A stretch of 12,417 nucleotides of DNA from the NCBI GenBank assembly GCA_046049675.1, contig JBJORA010000114.1:1-12417 (forward strand), in the 5' to 3' direction. Within the stretch, counting starts at the first letter, position 1, and each line of letters begins with the position of its first letter. This document shows positions 1-6,900 of the stretch, one piece after another. The stretch is from CAIXQW01 sp046049675 (GTDB lineage Bacteria; Bacteroidota; Bacteroidia; Chitinophagales; Chitinophagaceae). Below the pieces are notes generated by a model. It was not told where the DNA came from and ran no database searches. It was given only the letters and a program-made list of their open reading frames with translations. The position numbers were made by a program, and so were the translations under genes.

Positions 1-10
1 AAACAACCGC

Positions 11-18
11 TACCTTTG
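11..18 (+). promoter_or_regulatory. Candidate Bacteroidota -7 promoter box (TACCTTTG)
   Basis: TACCTTTG matches the Bacteroidota sigma-A -7 consensus TAnnTTTG exactly and ends 14 bases before the ATG of the DUF983 gene. The expected start of transcription would leave a leader of only about 8-10 bases. The -33 element would lie before the first base of the window, so only half of the promoter can be judged. Confidence 0.5.
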
Positions 19-32
19 TACCTACAAGCAAG

Positions 33-437
33 ATGGCTAAAAGTACAATACCTAACAAATTTGTTGCGATGCTGCGTGCTAAATGTCCGCGCTGTCGCAA
101 GGGTAATATGTACACTACTAATAGTGCCTTTCCTTTGCGTACTATGCTAAGTATGCCCGAGCATTGTGAAGTATGTGGCCAGAAATACGAATTGGAAACA
201 GGTTTTTATTTTGGCACTGGCTATGTGAGTTATGCACTTAGTGTTGCATTTATAGCAGCTTGGTTTGTGGCTTATGGCCTGCTGATAGGCTTGAGCTTTA
301 AGAATAATAGTATCTTTTGGGCATTAGGTTCAGGTATATTTGCTATTGTATGCATTCAGCCTTGGTTGATGCGCCTCAGCAGAAGTTTGTATTTGAGGAT
401 GTTTGTGCGGTACGACGAGGAGACTAAGGATCTGTAG
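33..437 (+). CDS. DUF983 family membrane protein with zinc ribbon
   Basis: A 134-residue protein. The cytoplasmic N-terminus carries two CxxC pairs, CPRC at residues 18-21 and CEVC at 45-48, which look like a treble-clef/zinc-ribbon metal site. Two hydrophobic helices follow at about residues 62-88 and 92-112, then a short charged tail ending near YDEETKDL. This order (CPRCRKGN motif, second CxxC, GTGYVSYA before the first membrane helix) is typical of the DUF983 family, common in Bacteroidota and Alphaproteobacteria. The biochemical role of the family is not known. The ATG at 33 is chosen because a -7 promoter box lies just upstream and the length fits the family. The stop codon is 3 bases from the stop of the convergent formyltransferase gene, with no terminator between them. 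Confidence 0.88.
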   Translation: MAKSTIPNKFVAMLRAKCPRCRKGNMYTTNSAFPLRTMLSMPEHCEVCGQKYELETGFYFGTGYVSYALSVAFIAAWFVAYGLLIGLSFKNNSIFWALGSGIFAIVCIQPWLMRLSRSLYLRMFVRYDEETKDL

Positions 438-440
438 GGT

Positions 441-1214
441 CTACTTTACGCCTTTGAAAATTCTATAGTATAAGTATTGCCAAATAGTAGGGTGGTACCA
501 TAGCTTACTGTCAAGCGCTCGTTCTTTTTGAACTTGAATTGTATCTGCAAAAACTTCTTGCACAGCTTTTAAGAGCATCTCGATGCCAGCAGCTAATTGC
601 AAGGTAGGATAGGTGGAAAAATTATCTTGCTTGCCATGTTGCACGTTGCATTGATTAATGATTGTGCCAGTATCTATACCTTCGTCAACAAAATGAACAG
701 TAACCCCACTATTCTCAGCATCCTTATTAACTAGGGCCCAATAACTACCATGTACACCTCTATACTTAGGGGTAATGCCTGCATGCGTATTAATAAACTT
801 ACAGTTTACAGCTTGTAACACTTTCTTTGAAATGATTCGGGTGCCATTAACGATAATGAGGTCGGGATTAATTTCTCGCAGCAAGGAAATCGTTTGTTCA
901 GCATTTACTGATAGTACATTTTTGACCTTTATAGTAGGTATTTCAGTTGGGTCAAGTTTGTTTTCTTGCAAAATTTGAGCTTGTCGTTTACCGGAGAGTA
1001 GTCCTAACGGCTTTGCAATGAGTACTTGAAATATGATTTGCCCTACCACAGTAACCAAGCCAAGGCGCTTTATGCGTCTTTTAATGAAGACCTTGGTATT
1101 TTCTTTTTCTTCAAGTATTGCAGTGTGAATGCCAAATTGCTTATCAATAGCATTAAACACAATATTGGTAGATTGGCCTTTACCTGCCAGCAGAACTATT
1201 CTTTTATTTTCCAT
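441..1214 (-). CDS. Formyltransferase family protein, probable sugar or small-molecule N-formyltransferase
   Basis: A 257-residue protein with the formyltransferase catalytic core (the fold of GART, methionyl-tRNA formyltransferase and sugar N-formyltransferases). The catalytic triad of the family is visible: N142 and H144 in INTHAG, and D181 in VDEGIDTGTI. The GITPKYRGVHG loop (146-156) is the usual substrate-adjacent segment. These enzymes transfer formyl from N10-formyltetrahydrofolate to an amine. The first 100 residues are a Rossmann-like half with a basic, hydrophobic stretch (KRRIKRLGL, about 45-53). The C-terminal OB domain of Fmt is missing, so this is not methionyl-tRNA formyltransferase; the flanks do not suggest purine synthesis either. 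Its start overlaps the end of the polysaccharide deacetylase gene by 11 bases, which implies co-transcription and a role on an amino sugar of a surface glycan. That substrate is inferred, not shown. Confidence 0.8.
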   Translation of the reverse strand: MENKRIVLLAGKGQSTNIVFNAIDKQFGIHTAILEEKENTKVFIKRRIKRLGLVTVVGQIIFQVLIAKPLGLLSGKRQAQILQENKLDPTEIPTIKVKNVLSVNAEQTISLLREINPDLIIVNGTRIISKKVLQAVNCKFINTHAGITPKYRGVHGSYWALVNKDAENSGVTVHFVDEGIDTGTIINQCNVQHGKQDNFSTYPTLQLAAGIEMLLKAVQEVFADTIQVQKERALDSKLWYHPTIWQYLYYRIFKGVK

Positions 1215-2187
1215 TGATAATCTCGTTGGCTAGAGCCGTCATGGTATAGCTGCTGAAGCCATACTGTTTATTCAAACTTGTATAGTGTGCTAAAATCTTC
1301 TCCAAGAAAGCAAAATTCTCATTTTGATCACACCCAAAATTATGTGGATGCCACCAAAGATGATACGTAAGCTTATTTTTGGCTGCATGCGTCATTCCTG
1401 ATGTAATGCGCTTTAGTCTGAGGCTTTCCACAATACTTAACTTTTTGCTGTAAGGGCGTAAGAACCTACTTGAAGGAATATCAATCGGCATTTTACTTTT
1501 TAAGTAGTCGTCGCTGTAGCAATTGTGCCCAGATAAGTTGATATATGCGTCTGCGAGTCTTATTGCTCTTCTAAACAAACTCTCACTTTCGCCATTTTTC
1601 GCAGCATAAATCCAATTGTGTTCATTACCTCTGTAACAGTAAATGCCTAAGTCTAAGCACACTTGCAGGTATTCGCTGTTAAACTGATTGCGAGGAAACA
1701 CAAGCGAAGTAATTGTTAGGCCTTCTTTTTTTGCGACTGCGATTGCTTGCAGAATATCTTGTCTGAATGATTCGGTTGTTTGACCAGGTTCCAAGCAATA
1801 ATAATGCGAAAAGGTATGCGTGCCTATTTCATGTTGTGGGTGTTTTTTTATCGCTTGAATAAGTTTAGGTGCAAAATGGTATAAGTCGTTGTTGTAGTCC
1901 TCTGCAACTGCTTCAAAATGGCCATTGTAAGGAGACAGATTAGGGTCTTTGTATTCTGGCAGTATAGCTGGTATATTATTGAGTAGCGCTTGTTTGGTCT
2001 CAAAAAACAGGAAGCCTACAGATGAAAACGTTGCACAAACGTTATGCTGCTCAAAAACTTCTAGTAGTCTGGGCACAACCTTGTGGACACCCAATATATT
2101 TTGGCCGTAGCTTTCCTTTGTTTTTTTATCTCGCACGCCCCACAAAAGCTCAAAGTCAAGTGATATTACAAATTTGCCTGATGTCAT
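1204..2187 (-). CDS. Polysaccharide deacetylase (NodB-homology, carbohydrate esterase 4-like)
   Basis: A 327-residue protein from the ATG at 2187. NodB-type motifs are visible: the catalytic-base motif SLDFE with D11, the metal-binding HxxxH in GTHTFSHYYC (H124, H128), FPRNQ at 164-168, and a late WWHPHNFG motif supplying the last histidine. The family removes N- or O-acetyl groups from glycans in a metal-dependent reaction. No signal peptide or membrane helix is seen, so it probably acts in the cytoplasm on a lipid-linked or nucleotide-activated glycan, or is exported by an unrecognised route. The open frame extends upstream to a TTG at 2238, but the added residues are polar and unlike the family; the ATG sits directly before the conserved KFVISLDFE strand behind an A-rich leader. 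The 3' end overlaps the formyltransferase start, so the two form a unit. Confidence 0.86.
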   Translation of the reverse strand: MTSGKFVISLDFELLWGVRDKKTKESYGQNILGVHKVVPRLLEVFEQHNVCATFSSVGFLFFETKQALLNNIPAILPEYKDPNLSPYNGHFEAVAEDYNNDLYHFAPKLIQAIKKHPQHEIGTHTFSHYYCLEPGQTTESFRQDILQAIAVAKKEGLTITSLVFPRNQFNSEYLQVCLDLGIYCYRGNEHNWIYAAKNGESESLFRRAIRLADAYINLSGHNCYSDDYLKSKMPIDIPSSRFLRPYSKKLSIVESLRLKRITSGMTHAAKNKLTYHLWWHPHNFGCDQNENFAFLEKILAHYTSLNKQYGFSSYTMTALANEIINGK

Positions 2188-2405
2188 ATTGTTTTTTTTG
2201 TTGATACTGCGATGCGTATTTGTTTTTGCAAGCGACAATTAAGTGTGCTTGCCAATGGGCTGCAAATTAGTAATTAAAAAGATAATAATAGCATTTGTGC
2301 TATTTGTTCGGACAGTCGCATTGTCAGCTTAAGCATCTTGTTGCGTTGCCTGAAGTGATTGTACGTACTTGTATCGCTGTAAGTTATGCATACCATTTGG
2401 GGCAT

Positions 2406-2436
2406 AAAAAAAAGGAAAGCAATTTACTTTCCTTTT
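2406..2436 (-). terminator. Intrinsic terminator of the Crp/Fnr-family gene
   Basis: Read on the minus strand, a perfect 10-bp stem AAAAGGAAAG / CTTTCCTTTT (2427-2436 with 2410-2419) encloses a 7-base loop and runs into an unbroken T tract (2413 down to 2406). It begins 23 bases past the stop codon of the regulator gene. It should insulate the downstream deacetylase-formyltransferase pair, which then needs its own promoter in 2188-2405. Confidence 0.82.
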
Positions 2437-2459
2437 CTAATAATTTTTATTTGTAGTTA

Positions 2460-3182
2460 TTAGTCGTAAAGATGCGCAGTACGCTCTAGCTGCTCTAGTT
2501 GCAATACTTTAATCTTGCGATGGTCTAGATCAATCATACGATCTTTTTTGAAATCGCTAAGAATACGAATAAGCGTTTCTGTAGCTGTGCCAACTAAGTT
2601 AGCAAGCTCCTCGCGGCTCATTGTGATATTGATAGTTTGGCCATCTTTTTCGTAGCCATACTTGTCTTTCAATTGCAATAAAGCATCAGCAACACGCTCA
2701 CGAACTGGCTTTTGTGCTAATTCCTTAATTTTTTGCTCAGCCGCACGAAGGTCACTAGCAAGCAAGCTAATCATTTGCTTACTCATGCTAATATTTTTCT
2801 CCATCACGCGTAGAACGATATCTTTTGGAATGAAGCAAACTGTGCTTTCCTCTAAGGTTGCAGCACCATTGCGGTAATCGTCGTCGCCAATTAATGCACG
2901 ATAGCCTACTAGGTCGCCCTTGTTTGCTAAACGAACAATTTGCTCTTTGCCTTCGCTACCAGTACGGTAAATTTTGATTTTACCTTTTGTAATTACGTAC
3001 AAACCAGTTGGCGCTTCGCCTTCTTTAAATAATACCTCGCTTTTGTTTAGTGCAAGTTGATTTGTGTACTCGTTAAGTACAGTTACATCTTCTTGGCTTA
3101 TACCATCAAAAAATGGATTTTGTGCGATTAATACCGTTGGATCGTGATCCGCAGGCGTTTCTATGATTTTTGCTTTACTCAT
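2460..3182 (-). CDS. Crp/Fnr-family transcriptional regulator
   Basis: A 240-residue two-domain regulator. Residues about 23-140 form a cyclic-nucleotide-binding-like beta roll (PFFDGIS, then LFKEGEAPTGLYVITKGKIKIY with its conserved glycines). A long dimerisation helix follows at about 132-160. The C-terminal winged helix-turn-helix at about 161-235 has the recognition segment MSREELANLVGTATETLIR (188-206). The only cysteine is C116, so no Fnr-type Fe-S cluster can be built. The phosphate-binding signature of E. coli CRP (GE...RSA) is only loosely kept in KGDLVGYRALIGDDDYRNGA, so the ligand cannot be told. The gene is transcribed alone: divergent from the glycosyltransferase gene, with its own terminator downstream and an inverted repeat directly before the start codon that could be an autoregulatory operator. 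Confidence 0.93.
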   Translation of the reverse strand: MSKAKIIETPADHDPTVLIAQNPFFDGISQEDVTVLNEYTNQLALNKSEVLFKEGEAPTGLYVITKGKIKIYRTGSEGKEQIVRLANKGDLVGYRALIGDDDYRNGAATLEESTVCFIPKDIVLRVMEKNISMSKQMISLLASDLRAAEQKIKELAQKPVRERVADALLQLKDKYGYEKDGQTINITMSREELANLVGTATETLIRILSDFKKDRMIDLDHRKIKVLQLEQLERTAHLYD

Positions 3183-3183
3183 A

Positions 3184-3195
3184 TAACAAATGTTA
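3184..3195. promoter_or_regulatory. Candidate operator: perfect inverted repeat TAACA-AA-TGTTA
   Basis: A 5-bp perfect inverted repeat with a 2-base spacer lies 1 base before the start codon of the Crp/Fnr-family gene. Palindromic dimer sites are what this family binds, and the position would allow autorepression. Repeats this short occur by chance several times in a window of this size, so the assignment rests mainly on location. Confidence 0.25.
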
Positions 3196-3237
3196 CTAAT
3201 AAGTGGGTGGTAAAATTACACCTGAACTGCGATTTAT

Positions 3238-3265
3238 CAAAGTAAATTATTGATTAATGTACCAA
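3238..3265 (-). promoter_or_regulatory. Candidate promoter of the Crp/Fnr-family gene
   Basis: On the minus strand TTACTTTG (3245 to 3238) differs from the Bacteroidota -7 box TAnnTTTG at one position, and a TTG (3265 to 3263) lies 17 bases upstream of it, slightly closer than the usual 19-21. It would give a leader of roughly 45-50 bases containing the TAACA-AA-TGTTA repeat. Confidence 0.35.
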
Positions 3266-3287
3266 TAAGGCTTAAATAAATGCAATA

Positions 3288-4064
3288 ATGGCAACCTTTT
3301 TACTCACAAGCATGCCATACCTTAGCCCTGTGCAGATAAGTGCCGTTATTATAGCGAGTAGCGAGGAGCGCACGATTACACAATGTGTGCTCGCTTTATT
3401 GCCCTGTTGTGCAGAAGTATTGGTATTAGTAAACAATACAACAGATGCTACGGCTGCGCTAGCTGAGGCAGCCGGCGCGAGGGTTGTTGCCTGCGATTGG
3501 CGTGGCTACGGTGCTACCAAAAACTATGGGCATACGCTGGCAAAAAATGACTGGATTCTGAGTATAGATGCCGACGAAATTGTAGACAACGCGCTATGCG
3601 AAGCCATTACTAAATTTCAATTTAACGAACATTCAGTTGGCGTAATTACACGCTTATTAATTTGGAATGGCAAAGTGCAACATTACGGTGCTGGCCGAGA
3701 AAAAAAAGCTCGACTTTTTAACCGGAACTCGAGTCAATGGAATCAAAGCCTTGCGCACGAAGCATTACAATATGAACAAACACCAAACTACGTTGAGCTT
3801 AACGGATTTTTATTGCACGATGCCTATAGCAGTAAACAACAAGCGGTTGCTCAACTAGATAAGTATGCAGCATTGATGGCTAAGCAGCGTGGTGCCAAAC
3901 CGAATATAATCAATGCCGCTGTGCATGGTATTTTCAGTTTTATTAAATTGTATTTTTTGAAATTAGGTTTTTTAGATGGCGCAAGTGGCCTTGAACTAGC
4001 TCAACTTTACGCACGATATACCTACAAAAAGTATGCGATGCCCATTACAAATACTGCTGGATAA
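3288..4064 (+). CDS. Family 2 glycosyltransferase, WaaE/KdtX-like
   Basis: A 258-residue GT-A glycosyltransferase. The family features are the N-terminal strand ISAVIIASSEERTI (17-30), the DxD-like metal motif SIDADE (92-97) after NDWIL, and a C-terminal block KLYFLKLGFLDGASGLELA typical of WaaE-like enzymes that add sugars to lipopolysaccharide cores or related surface glycans. Length is normal for the group. The usual aspartate of the VDSxSTD nucleotide-binding loop is replaced: here it reads VNNTTD (48-53). The ATG at 3288 gives a 14-residue lead before the conserved strand; starts at 3312 (ATG) or 3330 (GTG) would look more like relatives and cannot be excluded. The last 20 bases overlap the convergent meaB gene. 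Donor and acceptor are unknown. Confidence 0.85.
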   Translation: MATFLLTSMPYLSPVQISAVIIASSEERTITQCVLALLPCCAEVLVLVNNTTDATAALAEAAGARVVACDWRGYGATKNYGHTLAKNDWILSIDADEIVDNALCEAITKFQFNEHSVGVITRLLIWNGKVQHYGAGREKKARLFNRNSSQWNQSLAHEALQYEQTPNYVELNGFLLHDAYSSKQQAVAQLDKYAALMAKQRGAKPNIINAAVHGIFSFIKLYFLKLGFLDGASGLELAQLYARYTYKKYAMPITNTAG

Positions 4065-4980
4065 ATTCGTACACATTAATATTTTTTTGAGCAGCCAATT
4101 GATCGCGTAATTTTAGTTTATCAATATCCGACATTCTTTGCTGCTGTATAAGTTGATAAGCCTTTTCTGTTTGCATGTGCAATTTGTGTGGACTATTACC
4201 ATGTAGGCTAAGCTTATGTTGTTCAATTTTTTCTAAAAGCCCATCAATACCAACATGCTTGTGTGCTTCTGTTTTTATCACTGGTATTTGCCAGCCATCT
4301 ACTGCACTTCTATTATGGCTTAGATCTGTTAGTGTAGCTGCAAATTCCGATGCATTGGGTCTGTCGGCTTTGTTTACTACAAAGATGTCAGCTATTTCCA
4401 TCACGCCAGCTTTCATGGCTTGCACTTCGTCTCCGCCTTCTGGCACTAGCACCACAATTTTGGTGTCTGCAACGCCTGCAATATCTACTTCGCTTTGACC
4501 AATGCCAACAGTTTCTATAATAATATAGTCGAAGTTGCTCGCACGAATCACATCTATAATTTCGTACAATCGCATGCTTAGTCCGCCAAGTGCTCCGCGT
4601 GTTGCTACGCTGCGGATATATACATTCTTATTGAGAAAGTGCTCGCTCATCCGAATTCTATCGCCAAGTATTGCACCGTAATTAAATGGACTACTTGGAT
4701 CTACACTTACAACGGCGATTTTTTTACCTTGCTCAACAATATGCTTCACTAAACTATTGACGATGGTGCTTTTACCCGCACCAGGTGCACCTGTAATGCC
4801 AATGAGAGCAGTATTCTCATTAAACTGTAGTTGCTGCAGCAAAGTATCGGCACCGTCTAACTTGTTTTCTACAATCGTGATGAGTCGAGAAATGGTCTTT
4901 ACATCACCACTACGCAATTTTTTTATGTTATCGTCGTTAATCTGCACTGTGCATACTGGTAAGTTGTAATTTAGCGCCAC
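4045..4980 (-). CDS. meaB: MeaB/ArgK-type P-loop GTPase, methylmalonyl-CoA mutase chaperone
   Basis: A 311-residue G3E-class GTPase of the SIMIBI group. Visible motifs are the Walker A GAPGAGKST (64-72), the switch region DPSSPFNYGAILGDRIRM (94-112), the ETVGIGQSE Walker B/switch II segment (156-164) and the guanine-specificity motif NKAD (203-206). The helical C-terminus (about 250-311) is the dimerisation arm. MeaB proteins gate adenosylcobalamin loading of methylmalonyl-CoA mutase and protect it from inactivation, linking propionate/succinate metabolism to GTP hydrolysis. No mutase gene lies in the window. The only sensible start is GTG at 4980: the nearby ATG is out of frame and meets a stop after two codons. 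It is divergent from the ligase-like gene with only 25 bases between the two start codons. Confidence 0.93.
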   Translation of the reverse strand: MALNYNLPVCTVQINDDNIKKLRSGDVKTISRLITIVENKLDGADTLLQQLQFNENTALIGITGAPGAGKSTIVNSLVKHIVEQGKKIAVVSVDPSSPFNYGAILGDRIRMSEHFLNKNVYIRSVATRGALGGLSMRLYEIIDVIRASNFDYIIIETVGIGQSEVDIAGVADTKIVVLVPEGGDEVQAMKAGVMEIADIFVVNKADRPNASEFAATLTDLSHNRSAVDGWQIPVIKTEAHKHVGIDGLLEKIEQHKLSLHGNSPHKLHMQTEKAYQLIQQQRMSDIDKLKLRDQLAAQKNINVYEFIQQYL

Positions 4981-5005
4981 ATCAAACCAGCATTGCGAAA
5001 GTAGC

Positions 5006-6250
5006 GTGAAAATACTTCAATACAAAATAGCAAATCATGGTGTACTAAGTATTCTGCTTATTGCATTTGTGATTGGCCTTATTGCTGGTAAGGCAATTAT
5101 GAGCTGTGCTTCTGCGGCGATGTTGCTCTATACTTTACTCGAGTGGAAGTCTAGCGGTATTAGCAAAGCTAAAATTTGGCAGCCATTGGTCATAGGCTGT
5201 TTTGCTGTGTTTTTAAGCTATCTCATTAGTGGCTTCTATAGCGATAATGTGGCGGAGTGGGGCGCTCGTGTGCATATGCACTCAGCAATGCCAATCATGG
5301 CACTCGGCATTTTGTGTACACGACAACTTAAGCTGCATGAACTTAAAACGGTGTTTGCAGTAAGCATCGCTGTGATTGTTTTGGGCACTTTTTACACCTT
5401 GTTTCATTTTCTTCCGCAAGCACAAGCTGTTGCATCTGACTATGGACGCGGTGCAAGCATGCGTACACCATTTAGCAACGACCATATTCGTTTTGCGTTA
5501 GCTTGTGTAACTGCAGTTTTGCTGTGTTACTATTTTTTACTGCGTACAACAAGTAATCCCACAAAAGCTTTACTTTATCTGACGGCGGCATATCTAGTAG
5601 TTTTTATCCATATTCTCAGTTCCAAGGCAGGTTTAGTTTGCTTATACGTTTTATTGCTTTCTATTTTATGCCATCAGCTTTTCGTGCATAAACGTATGGC
5701 AATGGCATTGCTAGGTGCGGGTATGCTAGTGGTATTGCCAATTATTGCATTCAAATTTGTGCCAACGTTTAAGCAGCGTGTATTGTACTTTATGTACACG
5801 ATAGAGGAATTGCAAAACACCAGTGCCCAAGCCAATATTAGCGACGAAGGCCGCATTATTTCTTATACTATAGCAGCACATGCTATTCGCCAGAATCCTA
5901 TACTTGGCGTAGGTGCAGGCGATGTAAAGCAGGTGATGAACAGCGGCTATGCACGATTATTTGCAAATTCACAAATCAACGGCGACAAGTTATTGCCGCA
6001 TAATCAACTTCTGATGGCATGGCTAGCTACTGGCTTATTGGGTTTATTTGCCCTGCTATATTTGTTAGTTGCTCCCTTGTTAAGACGATCAACCCGTTCA
6101 TTTTACGTCATAGCCTTGGTTATTTTTATGTTTGTGCCTATTCTTGCTGAACCTATGCACGAAACACAATATGGTATCGCAATTCACATATTCTTCTTAT
6201 TATTGCTGTGCAGAGCCGCGTTGCTCGAGGCCTTAGTGCAGCATGACTAA
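5006..6250 (+). CDS. O-antigen ligase / Wzy polymerase-like membrane protein
   Basis: A 414-residue polytopic membrane protein with about 10-12 hydrophobic segments, the first at about residues 12-32. A larger loop before the last helices contains GVGAGDVKQVMNSGY and the PHNQLLM motif (H332), the hallmark of the Wzy_C/O-antigen ligase superfamily. Members join or polymerise undecaprenyl-linked glycans on the periplasmic side of the inner membrane. Whether this one is a ligase (WaaL), a polymerase (Wzy) or a protein glycosylation enzyme cannot be told from sequence alone. It starts with GTG at 5006; no in-frame ATG occurs before the first membrane helix. Its stop overlaps the start of the Lon-domain gene by 8 bases, making it the probable first gene of the run through lptC. 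Confidence 0.82.
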   Translation: MKILQYKIANHGVLSILLIAFVIGLIAGKAIMSCASAAMLLYTLLEWKSSGISKAKIWQPLVIGCFAVFLSYLISGFYSDNVAEWGARVHMHSAMPIMALGILCTRQLKLHELKTVFAVSIAVIVLGTFYTLFHFLPQAQAVASDYGRGASMRTPFSNDHIRFALACVTAVLLCYYFLLRTTSNPTKALLYLTAAYLVVFIHILSSKAGLVCLYVLLLSILCHQLFVHKRMAMALLGAGMLVVLPIIAFKFVPTFKQRVLYFMYTIEELQNTSAQANISDEGRIISYTIAAHAIRQNPILGVGAGDVKQVMNSGYARLFANSQINGDKLLPHNQLLMAWLATGLLGLFALLYLLVAPLLRRSTRSFYVIALVIFMFVPILAEPMHETQYGIAIHIFFLLLLCRAALLEALVQHD

Positions 6251-6899
6251 CTTTATACCAATATTTCCTTTGAATATTGTTGTTTACCCTGGCGAACAAC
6301 TAAACCTGCATATCTTCGAGTTGCGCTACCAGCAATTAATCAATGAGTGTATTACGCAAGAAAAACCATTTGGCTTACCAACTGTGATTGGAAACAATTT
6401 GCAAGAAATAGGCGTAGTGCTAGATGTTGTAGAGCTGAGTAATCGTTACACTGACGGAAAGCTAGATATAAAAAGCACCGCCAAGCGACGGTTTAGAATA
6501 TTAGAGTATGTGGAACGTGTGCCAGAAAAACTGTATAGTGGTGCAATCGTTTTTTATTTAGATGATGAGCCAAGCGTTTTTCAGCGTAAGCAAAGCTTAG
6601 TGATTGATAAACTTTTTGCATTACATGAAAGGTTGGGTGTAAAAAAGGATTATAAAAAACCAAGAGAAGAATTATTAAGCTACGATATAGCACATCATAT
6701 TGGTTTGTCTTTGCAACAAGAATACGATTTGCAATGTTTAAACCAAGAGGCACAACGACTTGAATATATTAGCAGGCATTTAGATAGACTTGCCATTGAT
6801 GCACAAAATAGCGATACAATGGTAAAGCGTATTCGCTTGAATGGCGAGTTTAGAAGTTTGAGCTTAGATATCGACGATTTTAATTTTACCAAGGTATAG
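6243..6899 (+). CDS. Lon N-terminal (substrate-binding) domain protein without protease
   Basis: A 218-residue protein made almost entirely of the LON substrate-binding domain (PUA-like fold). It opens with the strand FIPIFPLNIVVYPGEQLNLHIFE (4-26), the conserved start of Lon N-domains, followed by YQQLINECI and the IGVVLDVVE/GKLDIKSTAKRRFRI strands. A helical part fills about residues 125-200. No AAA+ module and no Ser-Lys protease domain are present, and the length matches known stand-alone Lon-domain proteins, so it is not a truncated Lon. The function of such proteins is not settled; substrate recruitment or an adaptor role is inferred from the fold. The ATG overlaps the ligase stop (ATGACTAA) and the coaX ATG follows after one base, so translation is probably coupled. 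Confidence 0.87.
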   Translation: MTNFIPIFPLNIVVYPGEQLNLHIFELRYQQLINECITQEKPFGLPTVIGNNLQEIGVVLDVVELSNRYTDGKLDIKSTAKRRFRILEYVERVPEKLYSGAIVFYLDDEPSVFQRKQSLVIDKLFALHERLGVKKDYKKPREELLSYDIAHHIGLSLQQEYDLQCLNQEAQRLEYISRHLDRLAIDAQNSDTMVKRIRLNGEFRSLSLDIDDFNFTKV

Positions 6900-6900
6900 C

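Noticed and set aside
775..978. Open frame on the plus strand inside the formyltransferase gene
   Set aside because: It lies antisense to a well-supported gene with intact catalytic motifs and has no recognisable domain or promoter.
441..1214. Assignment of the formyltransferase as methionyl-tRNA formyltransferase or PurN
   Set aside because: The C-terminal OB domain of Fmt is absent, the N-terminal half differs from PurN, and the neighbour is a glycan deacetylase.
2188..2238. Extension of the deacetylase gene upstream to a TTG at 2238
   Set aside because: The extra 17 residues are polar and Asn/Lys-rich, give no signal peptide, and an ATG sits directly before the conserved core.
2263..2270. 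CTAATTTG on the minus strand as a -7 box for the deacetylase gene
   Set aside because: It needs two mismatches or a shortened spacer to fit TAnnTTTG and has no -33 TTG at the right distance.
2287..2304. 7-bp inverted repeat AATAGCA-TTTG-TGCTATT upstream of the deacetylase gene, considered as a terminator or operator
   Set aside because: The stem is short and AT-rich, no T tract follows on either strand, and nothing links it to a regulator. It may be chance.
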